DNA from: Rhyacophila brunnea
Taxonomy: Eukaryota; Arthropoda; Insecta; Trichoptera; Rhyacophilidae
Assembly: GCA_022495005.1 (NCBI GenBank)
Contig: JAGYXB010001955.1
Location: 62,001-126,000 of the forward strand
Direction of reading: 5' to 3'
Length of the DNA: 64,000 bases
Numbering within the stretch: position 1 is the first letter of the stretch; every line of letters begins with the position of its first letter. The notes beneath the pieces were generated by a model, which worked only from the letters and a program-made list of their open reading frames with translations, had not been told where the DNA came from and did no database searches. Of the stretch, positions 55,891 to 64,000 are shown piece by piece. A program made the position numbers and the translations under genes.

Positions 55891-56950
55891 GTTTTGACTA
55901 TTTTGCGTTTCTACGCAGAGGGAGCGTACCAAAAACGGGTAGGCCAAGTCTTCTGCGCAATGAGCCAGGCATCAGTAAGCAGATGCATAGGAAACGTGTC
56001 CGATGCTATAATAGCAGTGCTTAGTAATACTTACATACAGTCGCCATACAGCGCTGACAGTCTTTAGTGTTGTGTTGATACCCTCTGATCAATTTATACA
56101 ATATTACAATGTACATGTCATGTAACTAGAGTAACTGCGCATAGACACAACAAGTAAATTACCTACTCAATAAGAATTTAACGGGAATATTATTTTGTGT
56201 CGGTAAAAATATTTTTTAATTTCAGACTTCAAGAAAGGGCAGGTTTCCCGAAAATCATTGGGTGCATTAACTGCACCCATGTGCGAATATACCCGTCATA
56301 CTTGGAGACTTTCAAAAATGAGCGCAGAAAATTTTCTGTAAATGTGAAATTCGTAATAAAATCTATGTTGTTTCTGATACATTCATATTCATTACGTATA
56401 ATATCATAACATGACATTTATTTTTATGCAGGTATCTGACATGTCTGACATGGACATTCTGGCAGTGAGTGCCAGATTTCCTTTGAGTGTTTATGACCAA
56501 TTCATATTTAGTGGATCGTTGGTAAAAACTGAAATGAAACATCTACAGAACGACAAGAATTGGGAATTTTGTTTTATTAGGGAAGTATGTTAAACTTTAC
56601 TTTACTATGGCAGTACCAGTAACAAATATTTTTGTTTGGTTTATATTCATCCGTATTTTGTATAGGTACTTCAAAGGAATCAAAATTTTGCATAGGTATG
56701 AATATGATATTTAATGAAACAGTTTTTTAATTATTTAAATCCTGATTTCTAATATTTTTACAACTTTCAGTCGAAAACATATTCAAATTAACAGACTGTG
56801 TATATTGAAATCATTCTAGTGCCACCATAGGCCAGCCAGACTCACTACACGGCTGCCCGCTGTTTGACCAGGGATGTGATTGAGTGTTTTTGGATAATGG
56901 ACCACACCAGATCGCATAGCTACAGCAACAAGTGCAAGACCAACCGTGGC
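55891..56950 (+). pseudogene. HARBI1-like transposase (nuclease), degenerate exons
   Basis: Four blocks in order. 55,891-56,035: VLTILRFYAEGAYQKRVGQV and SQASVSRCIGNVSDAI (the helix-turn-helix-like block). 56,226-56,365: GFPKIIGCINCTHVRI, then SVNVKF with a GTAATA donor. 56,432-56,590: DILAVSARFPLSVYDQFIFS. 56,840-56,950: CLTRDVIECFWIM. TTTCAG/TGCAG acceptors precede the second and third blocks. In the DDE nuclease the first catalytic Asp of GxIDCTH is Asn here, and HDS is changed to YDQ. The N-terminal exons are unreadable. It cannot be catalytically active. Confidence 0.85.
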
Positions 56951-58369
56951 TATACATACAGTATACATGTATATATTAAATATAATTTATGTATATTTAT
57001 TTATGGCTTATACACCGAAACAAAATATGTCACTTAACTGTACTTGAATATTTTTGCAGGATCATTCAATAAAAAATACTTGGTTTAGGTTAAGAAAGTT
57101 TTAATAATCATTATTGCACAGAATACAAGAAAAATATTTATATAATTATTAGAATTACAATGAGCTTTAAAAGTAACACGATATTGTAATAAAATGGACA
57201 AATATGAAAAAAAATAACAATAAATTGTATATAGATAGGTAGACAGGGTTCAGATGATTCTGGCAGTGCAGGCGACTCATTTAGGTGTCAGTATTGTTAC
57301 TTTCAAATGACAATAACACCGTTCCAATGTGATTCGGTCGTGCCAGAAGACTCTGTCCTTCCTCTATTTAGTAACCGGGCGTTTTACAACTTTAAATGAA
57401 AATTAAGTGGGTATATAGATAGTATATTTTTTCTAGTATAATATTATTTAATTAGGTGACTTTTTATTTCTTTATTACTTGAAATGGTGTTTATATGGTA
57501 GATGGATTATAATGGTTTTGAAATATAGTTATTTTTGTTAATTCTACTTTAACTGAGTCATTTACCTTGACAGCTGTTTCGGCACATAAACTCATTTTCG
57601 GAACATTCAACAATAATTTGTGATTATAAAAGAGCTACAGGTCACGTAGCAAATTAAATACGCTTAGTTAAATAATAAATACGTACCAAATATTTTACAA
57701 AATACACCACATACATCCATCGAATAATATGGTATATAAAATACAGATTCAAGTATCAAATAATTCTTGGATAAATAGATGTTTATGTAAGTATATGTTT
57801 TTTTAAATACTTACATGATACTGTGTTGTATAACATTTAAATTTATATTTTTGATTTTGATTGACATACTTAAATGTACCTACATAAATTTGTAATGTAC
57901 AGTAGGTACTTAATTACATTTTTAACATTAGGAAATTACCATTATTCGATTCTATCCACCCGCCATGTCTATAATCACCCCAACGCTGGATAGAAAGAGA
58001 CATCACACAAAATTGGCTGTTTGATAATAAATGGTAGTTGAAAAATATTTTAGAGTATGATTATGTCCATAGAAACAGGTTTTAAGTCATTCATATTTGT
58101 CCGAATAATGTGTAGCAGAAAAATAGAAATTTTAAAAAGGGTCTATTCAGTATTCACCCCATTCTACGGCAAACATTTTTCTTAATAAAAATAGGTACAT
58201 CAATAGAGGAATCATAAAATGGACCTTGGCCCTCGCCCACGCCTTATTCATCCTTGTATATTATATTATCACACTTAATGTTTTGGAAAATTCATTAACA
58301 TTGTGCACAAATGCCACTTTTGTTGATTGACACTTCACTTAGTTGATCTCTTTGTTCACGTGAAGTACA
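56951..58369. other. Harbinger interior, nothing further recognised
   Basis: AT-rich. 57,235-57,365 has a higher-GC patch ending CTCTGTCCTTCC that might be the far end of the MADF gene on minus, but no frame can be defended. Confidence 0.4.
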
Positions 58370-58470
58370 ATAAAAGTATGTAGCAGCGAAGAACTAGAGA
58401 CCGAAAATAGTAGAAGGAGCTAGAAGAGGCTTTCATCTAGCAGTGGAATGACCCCGACTGATGTTTATGA
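58370..58470 (+). repeat. RTE-type LINE 3' terminus nested in Harbinger
   Basis: GTAGCAGCGAAGAACTAGAG then AGAAGAGGCTTTCATCTAGC and CCCCGACTGATG: the terminal block W/QR......LEEAFI.QW..P. with the remains of a TGATG tail. Confidence 0.6.
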
Positions 58471-59096
58471 TGAAATATTATTTTATTCCTGTTAATGCCG
58501 GGGGTTTCATTTTTAATTTCTTCTGGTGCTTTGTACCTACGTTGAAAGGTTGAAGATCTTTGCTAAAATTAAATTCATCACAAAGCATTAGTATATCTCC
58601 AACATCATTCAGGTAGGTATCCATGATGATAATATAATATTATGTACTTAGAGGAGGTACCTGACCTTTATATTTACATGCACATAAAATTATTAATCTT
58701 ATTGCCTAATGCAGACCAAGATATACCTACCTACATAATATTACATGAACAGAAGTTTAAGAACATCTCAATTAAGTTTAAAATGTTTGTAGGTAGGTAT
58801 ACAAATTAATGTGAAACAGAAAACATTGGTTATGTTAGGTAGGTACATGGAACATGTAGATATTATCTTGGTTTGCGGTCGGCACTGGGCAAAACCAGTT
58901 TATTAGCTCAATATACCTATACATAATGAAGGAAATATATACCTAGTAGGTATATAGGTACATAATATCGTTTTTGTGATTGAGGTCTCTTGAGATCAAA
59001 AAACAAACACAACCTAGGTATGTCCTACTGTAAATAACCCGATAGTAAGTAGTATGTAAGGTTTTTGGTCTAAAACCTTACAAAATACCACAATGA
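58471..59096. other. Harbinger interior with TAGGTAC-rich simple sequence
   Basis: Dense TAGGTAGGTAC/TACCTACC words (58,610-58,950). No gene. Confidence 0.45.
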
Positions 59097-59104
59097 CGAC
59101 ATGG

Positions 59105-59687
59105 CAGTGGCGAAGGGTGGAGGTAGGCTGTTAATATTCGCTATAAATAGTTTACACTAAACTTTTTTAGTCGTATGTTTTTGTTTTTATTGAACTAAGA
59201 CTACAATTTACAAACGGTGTTAGTTAGTTATTAAAAATCAATTAAACCATGCCTAAACGAAACCATAATAGTTTTGGTCTAATTTGGGCAATACGACAAA
59301 ATTGTGCACACTTTTTCATTCATAGTTATTTGTTTTCGTTGGATTAAAAATACATATTACACATATTGTTGGTTATTTTTTTAAATTCATTAAGCCCTGC
59401 CTAAACCAAACTATAATAAATAAAAAATATTATTATATATATAAAATATTCAAAGTTATGTATGATTTAATTGTATAATGTTAGATATTTTATAGATAGA
59501 CATGTATTTTTTGACTATTATCTATTATGGCTTGGTTTCTCAGGGTTTAATTAAATTTTAAAAACAAACCAACACTATCTGTAAAATGTAGTCTTATTTC
59601 AATGAAAACAAATATGTATGTCTGAAAAAGTTTAATGTGCACTGTTTATGACGGATCTTAACAGCCTACCTCCACCCTTCGCCACTG
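59105..59687. mobile_element. Non-autonomous hAT element, reference copy
   Basis: 583 bp with long inverted ends CAGTGGCGAAGGGTGGAGGT / ACCTCCACCCTTCGCCACTG and an exact 8-bp target duplication CGACATGG (59,097-59,104, 59,688-59,695). Subterminal TTTGGTTTAGGCAGGG-like words are inverted around the middle. It defines the family also seen at 20,160-20,766 and 5,570-5,816. No coding capacity. Confidence 0.95.
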
Positions 59688-60100
59688 CGACATGGAGTAC
59701 CTACTTATCTACCTATATGTATATTATATCTTTAGCTACAATAGAAATGCTATGCTGCATAATGTTAGATGCAAAAAAATAATCTTAAAGACTACCTATC
59801 TAACCTAAAAAAATATTATCAACGAATATAAAATGGGTATTTACGTGACCGATACCGAATATGATTGAAGTAGGTATTGTAAATGATACCTAATTATAAC
59901 ATTATTGATATGACTGCTCGAAAGTCGAAACCAAAACGTCAAACGATCGCAATAAGTTAGAACTGTCAGTGCACTAACAATCAAAGTTATAAGGTTTCTG
60001 TTATTAAAGGCTGTGCATGACGCAAATTAATAATATGTATTTTTTAAATATCGGGACCTTAGATTAAAGTTATTTATTTATAATAGCGTATTCATCCTGT

Positions 60101-60319
60101 CAAAAAACTTTACATACTTTGGTTAGACAAAGATAAAATATATTATTATGACGACCTTCATACCATTTTCAACAATTTCCCTGCCAATTTCATCCCATAT
60201 CTTATCTTTCTTTCTTATGTTTTGTAGTCACTGTCAGAGAAATTATAAAGGATTGGATATTTCCGGACCAACTCGATCAGCTGCTCAATGCCTTCGCCAT
60301 TTTGATTTTACTAATTCCC
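60101..60319 (-). pseudogene. MADF (Myb/SANT-like) protein of Harbinger
   Basis: The minus-strand start MAKALSS, then after a frameshift LIELVRKYPILYNFSDSDYK, then after a one-base loss NIRKKDKIWDEIGREIVENG. This is the MADF domain pattern (LI.LV...P.LY....DYK....K...W..I). Family knowledge: this accessory protein helps Harbinger transposase bind the element ends and enter the nucleus. The ATG is at 60,317-60,319. Two frame breaks make it inactive; it converges on the transposase gene. Confidence 0.75.
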
Positions 60320-60359
60320 TTGGCGAAATTGTCCGCCGCGAATAAATTCGCTGTCGACA

Positions 60360-60518
60360 GAGTTCCCGAAAATCGCAGCGAATATTCGCTGCAAATTCGC
60401 ACTCAAGACGCAAGGCGGTCGCGCAAGCGTGCTCTGTCCCGTAAGCCAATACGAGCTTGATTGGCGAATAATTCGCTGCGAATATTCGCCGCGAATATTC
60501 GCTTTGGTTTGGGGAGGC
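60360..60518 (-). repeat. Subterminal GCGAATATTCGC palindrome array
   Basis: At least five copies of the near-palindrome GCGAATATTCGC and variants lie within 160 bp of the right end. The left end (55,282) and the third copy (61,262) also start with one. They are plausible binding sites for the Harbinger proteins. Confidence 0.65.
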
Positions 60519-61243
60519 TATAATAACCGAAAAATTCCAATTTCAAATTGGGTGTTCCAGCTAAACGTTGGGTCACCCAATGTTGTATGCAAAACCTGAC
60601 TGCGTGGGTCTAAAAAACATTTTTTTAGTGAATTCTCTTGTCGCATAACTAATGGGCAATTCTGTATACTTTTTAATTTTTTTTCTCATATAGTGCGTGA
60701 GATATTTGATATCAAATATTTGATGAATGTTAACTAGAACCACCCAACAAACTTTTTTAACTTTTTACTAAGTCATCAATTTGTCTATTATTGGCTTACG
60801 TTTGTGCACGTGCGTTTATTGTTTTAGAGATTATATCGTGAGAGATATTATTTTTTTAAATTTAGTGACTTGATACTTGAACCAATAAATTCGCCTTAAA
60901 TTTTTTTTGTTAAATGTATACGATAATGTATATTTATTTAAACGTTTTTAATGTTTTTTTTAATTTTTATCTCTTAAATTCAGCTAGAAATTTGATTTTG
61001 AGTGGCCGTCAAGTTTGAACACCAAATATTTATTTTCCACATTTTTTAAATGCATACCTTTGAGTAATTTTATTGCATGTTTTTTCATGTATTTTTCATT
61101 GTTTTTCCATTAAAATTACGCGAAAAATTCGCAATTTTGTATTTTCACTAAGTACTAAGTCAAAATATCCCGAAAAAAAACAACCGCATCAGTATGGATG
61201 GTTCTGTCAAAAGAGTCTCATAGCACAGACAACCCGACTGTAA
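60519..61243. other. Gap between two Harbinger copies
   Basis: AT-rich; GGGTCACCCAATGTTG near 60,580 also occurs left of the first copy near 55,170 as ATCACCCAATGTTA. Nothing else. Confidence 0.45.
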
Positions 61244-62017
61244 AGCCTCCCCAAACCAAAGCGAATATTCGCAGCGAATTCGCAACGCCCTCGCTATCGC
61301 TGTCGCTACCGCTTGGATTTGCTGCGAATTTCGCGTTTGGCCCCACACCAAAACGTCAGCGACGCAGCCATAGACTAAATAATTTTATTTACGCGCCAGA
61401 TTTAAAATTGTAAATATTATTAATATTTTACGCCAATTATTCTATAATTTTTATGAATGCAATATAAAAAATACACGTACACTATAGCGCTTTCAGAATT
61501 GCTACAACTTTTACCCACTTCGCGTAAAGTGTATTTTAATTATCTGAAAACAAGATGGCAGCATTGGAGGCAGCCATAGACTAAATACTAATGTCAAAGT
61601 GACAAGTCTTGACAAACAAACAAAATGTACTCAACAACGAACGACGAAGAAGCGTTTTTATTACTATGCTTGGAAGAGGATGATAATGCCAGGTTTGACT
61701 ATTCACACCATTACGTGTTTTATTTATTTTTATCCAATTCATAAACCATTTTCGACTAATTTACCCACTATTTTTCTTCTCAGGGAAAAAAGAAAATGGA
61801 TTCATGACATCAATTTACAGAGAAGAAGGTATGGAGAATACCACACTTTGATGCCTCAACTACGCAAATATGAAAAGCGTTTCTTCATTTATTTTCGTAT
61901 GACCTTCGAATGTTTTGACGAAATATTGAATGCCATCACAAATGACATTCGAAAATGTGATACAAACTATCGCGAAGCCATCTCGCCTGATGAACGGCTA
62001 AGTATTGCATTGAGGTA
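61244..62017 (+). mobile_element. PIF/Harbinger, second copy, left part
   Basis: AGCCTCCCCAAACCAAAGCG at 61,244, preceded by TAA, starts a segment of about 370 bp nearly identical to 55,264-55,650. Unlike that copy it keeps readable transposase exons 1-2. No right end is found before 64,000 and similarity to Harbinger stops after 62,017, so it is truncated or broken by an unseen rearrangement. Confidence 0.75.
61624..62017 (+). pseudogene. HARBI1-like transposase N-terminal exons
   Basis: Start ATG 61,624 gives MYSTTNDEEAFLLLCLEEDD to about 61,691. A GT...CAG intron (about 61,692-61,784) follows. Exon 2 reads EKRKWIHDINLQRRRYGEYH, then YFRMTFECFDEILNAI and YREAISPDERLSIALR, ending at a GTAAAA donor at 62,017. 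This matches the N-terminus of HARBI1-type nucleases. Removing the intron keeps the frame open. Downstream exons with the catalytic residues are not found in this copy; the neighbour at 55,891-56,950 holds the C-terminal part instead. Confidence 0.75.
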
Positions 62018-62309
62018 AAAAAAGATGATGTATAATGATATAATTAAGTATTATTATCAACATGTCTAAATAGAATCACAAAGATTATGGGAAATATATA
62101 TATTCGCACAATTCAATAGACTGTTTTCACAAAGCACTGACAACATTTAAAAAGATGTTTATCACATCAGAAATGGATGATATTCACAAATCAACTACAA
62201 CTGTCAAATGATCGATTTGCAAAATACATAATTTATATTCATTGCTCAATTCTATATTGTCAGTGAGCTATTGTAATTTCATCGATTTAGTGTGAAGTTG
62301 ACATTAGCG
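62018..62309. other. No gene recognised
   Basis: AT-rich; the expected third transposase exon is not visible. Confidence 0.4.
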
Positions 62310-62420
62310 TGTACCTATTCATTAGTAATATAGTCTTATTTCCCATGAGTATACCTGACAAGTATGCTCTTTTTCTTTGATCTCCACAGCCTACCTCTTT
62401 CCAAAAGTCACCCTTTGCCA
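62310..62420 (-). mobile_element. Solo hAT-like end (GAAGGGTGACTT family)
   Basis: CACAGCCTACCTCTTTCCAA then AAAGTCACCCTTTGCCAGT matches 17,002-17,130 in reverse, including a GCTCTTTTTCTTTGATC segment. Terminal bases are slightly eroded. Confidence 0.6.
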
Positions 62421-63071
62421 GTACCGTCTATACCTACTCACTGTACTACTTTACCAGTTGGCATTGCATTTTAGCAAATTACAATATTTAATCAATAAAA
62501 ATTATAGTGTGTTTTAGGTGTATGGATGGGGAGATATGTAATAAAATATCTTGAAAATTTATAGTAAATTTATTAAACACAATAATTCCGGAACATAAAC
62601 ACAAAACTTTGGAAATAAAAATAGTAAGATGAAAAAAAAGTAATTTAAGTAAAGATTAAAAGGATTAAAAACACACATACAACTTCCTGGCATAACAGAT
62701 ATTAAACATGCATCTATGTAAATCAATAAAATAAATCATTATAAGATCACACATTTTTCTCATCATCTCTCGGTCAAGTTATTACACATTACACGTTTTC
62801 ACATGAAAGTGAACATAGCATTTAGGTATATTATGTAATATTACGATAACATTGAAAACAAAATTTATGTATGTACTTACTTCCATTATTATTTTTATAT
62901 ACATTAATACTGAATGATCGTTTTGACATTATATTATATTATTGCAAATTTATGAACAGTATTACTATTCAAAATTTGTTTGCCGCTGGTTTCCTGTAAA
63001 CCGACAAGAATCGTGTTTTATTTAGACATGAATTTTATCTCAGTACTATACTTACGCTACGGTACTACACC
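62421..63071. other. No gene recognised
   Basis: AT-rich; no motif seen. Confidence 0.45.
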
Positions 63072-63315
63072 CACGGTGGCCGCACGGCTTAAGCGTTGGA
63101 CTATCACGCCGTGGGTCTCAGGTTGGAATCTTGGGTCTGGCAAGTACGCATATTGTTTTTCAATTTGTGTGTGAGTCAGGGTATGGACCTAATAGGTTGA
63201 GCAAGTGGCTGACATCCATTTCTCGTAAAAAAACAAAATCTGTCAATACAAACCTCCACTCTGTGGAGGCCCATATGATCCTATCAGGATCGGACATGGT
63301 CGGGAAAAAAAAAAA
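63072..63315 (+). repeat. tRNA-derived SINE, copy C (most complete)
   Basis: The head GGTGGCCGCACGGCTTAAGC carries an A-box; GGTTGGAATCTTGGG is a slightly mutated B-box about 50 bp on. The body GACCTAATAGGTTGAGCAAG, a short inverted CCTATCAGGATCGGAC region and an A12 tail (about 63,304-63,315) follow. It is the reference for copies at 6,598-6,822 and 24,237-24,430. Confidence 0.85.
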
Positions 63316-63436
63316 ATTACTATAAGAAATTATAAATAAATACCTACTGATCCAGATTGAAAAAGGCAGTTAGGTATATACAGCAAAGTAGAAGATACTA
63401 TTCAGTATAGACGTTTAGAGAATTGGGTTTAATTAC

Positions 63437-64000
63437 ATCTTCTTCTTTCTTCTTCTTTGCCCATATCCGCCCCTTAACTGGAGCATATGGACACCACGCG
63501 GCGCCTCCAAGAATCCCTGTCGCTCGCCAGTCTTCTTGCTTCGTTCCAGGTCAAACCAGCATCCCGTAGCTCCGCCGTATACACTCTGTAGATTGTATTT
63601 AGCGGCCTTTCCAGGACGCGAATCCGGTCGGCTTGAAGAACAGGCAAGCCAGGTTAAAGTTCTCTTCTGGCATCCGCAGCACGTGGCCGAGCCAGGTCCA
63701 ACGTCGCCTCTTCACTTTCAGCGTGATGAGAGGCTGCTTGGTGCGTTCTCTTATCTCCTCGTTGCTCCTAAAGTCATACCACCGCACACCCAGTATTCGT
63801 CGCAAACATCTGTTTTCGAAGCTCAGTATACGGTTGCTCTGAGCCTTCGTAAGGTGCCATGATTCGCTACCGTAAAGCAGCACCGTCAGAATGCAAGCGT
63901 CGAATAGGCGGCATTTGGTTTTGACCGAGTACAATCGTGAGTCCCAGACATTTCGCATCGAGTTGAATGTTGCTCCAGCCATTCCCATTCGGATAGCGAG
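63437..64000 (-). pseudogene. LINE pol C-terminus, runs off the window
   Basis: Minus strand from the window end: MGMAGATFNSMRNVWDS, RLFDACILTVLLYGSESWHL, NRCLRRILGVRWYDFRSNEE and RRRWTWLGHVLRMPEENFNL are intact to about 63,600. The last part (EARRLAGDRDSW-like) follows in another frame. A GAAGAA-rich tail ends it at about 63,437. The LLYGSESW...NRCLRRI...WLGHVLRM order is the conserved C-terminus of CR1/RTE-type endonuclease-reverse transcriptases. RT itself would lie beyond 64,000. A decayed sister is at 53,569-53,960. Confidence 0.85.

Larger units (their letters stand above)
55264..60518 (+). mobile_element. PIF/Harbinger element, 5.3 kb, transposase plus MADF gene
   Basis: Left end GCCTCCCCCAAACCAAAGCG and right end complement GCCTCCCCAAACCAAAGCG form the inverted repeats. 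Both continue into arrays of GCGAATATTCGC palindromes. Between are a HARBI1-like transposase on plus (55,891-56,950) and a MADF ORF on minus (60,101-60,319), converging. This is the two-gene layout of the superfamily. TTA precedes the left end, but TAT follows the right, so no clean target duplication is seen. A LINE tail (58,370) and a complete hAT (59,105) are nested. Confidence 0.8.

Noticed and set aside
55264..60518. A TTA target duplication for the larger Harbinger
   Set aside because: TTA precedes the left end but TAT follows the right end, so the duplication is not supported; the ends may come from different events.
63536..63862. Plus-strand frames of 69-108 codons at the window end
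   Set aside because: They are antisense to the readable LINE polymerase C-terminus.

Overview
This is AT-rich (roughly one third G+C) eukaryotic DNA from an arthropod, most probably an insect. The reasons are the mariner, hAT, PIF/Harbinger and pogo/Tigger-like DNA transposons, the LINE fragments with (TGA)n or A-rich tails, a tRNA-derived SINE family, very frequent short TAGGTAC/GTACCTA words, and spliceosomal-type introns. A sternorrhynchan hemipteran or a moth would fit, but the species cannot be fixed from the sequence alone. No bacterial-type operon, phage or CRISPR array is present, and only one intact, clearly host-type protein-coding exon is visible.

Layout. 0-4.1 kb: a decayed tRNA-like unit and two directly repeated mariner copies with TA target-site duplications. 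4.1-11.5 kb: a LINE tail, short hAT derivatives, a SINE copy, a LINE and a mariner-family transposase remnant on the minus strand. 12.3-15.2 kb: a 2.9 kb hAT element with a broken ZBED5-like transposase and an exact 8-bp target duplication. 15.7-15.9 kb: two convergent Pol III-like modules, one tRNA-like and one a tRNA A-box/5S rRNA chimera. 16.3-24.6 kb: an R1/Jockey-like RT fragment, two more hATs with exact target duplications, Tigger-like MITEs and LINE tails. 25.0-27.3 kb: three nested elements. 28-36 kb: mostly hAT debris, MITEs and unannotated AT-rich DNA. 36.5-37.6 kb: a 5'-truncated LINE with a readable RT domain. 37.8-40.1 kb: a PIF/Harbinger element (TSD TTA) with two further elements nested inside it. 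40.3-40.9 kb: a short Tigger-like element with a DDE fragment. 45.8-47.3 kb: a 1.46 kb near-palindromic foldback element. 52.6-53.5 kb: a DHHC palmitoyltransferase exon (minus strand). 55.3-62.0 kb: two further Harbinger copies, with HARBI1-like transposase exons and a convergent MADF ORF. 63.0-64.0 kb: a SINE and a LINE tail running off the window.

How it fits together: this is a gene-poor repeat graveyard. Almost every recognisable protein is a broken transposase or reverse transcriptase, and the short elements (MITEs, SINEs, hAT derivatives) must have depended on enzymes encoded elsewhere. Target-site duplications and nesting order give a relative chronology. The DHHC enzyme is the only likely working cellular gene. 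I found no convincing unknown multi-gene system. The most unusual structures are the foldback palindrome, the tRNA/5S chimera and the two three-deep transposon nests.
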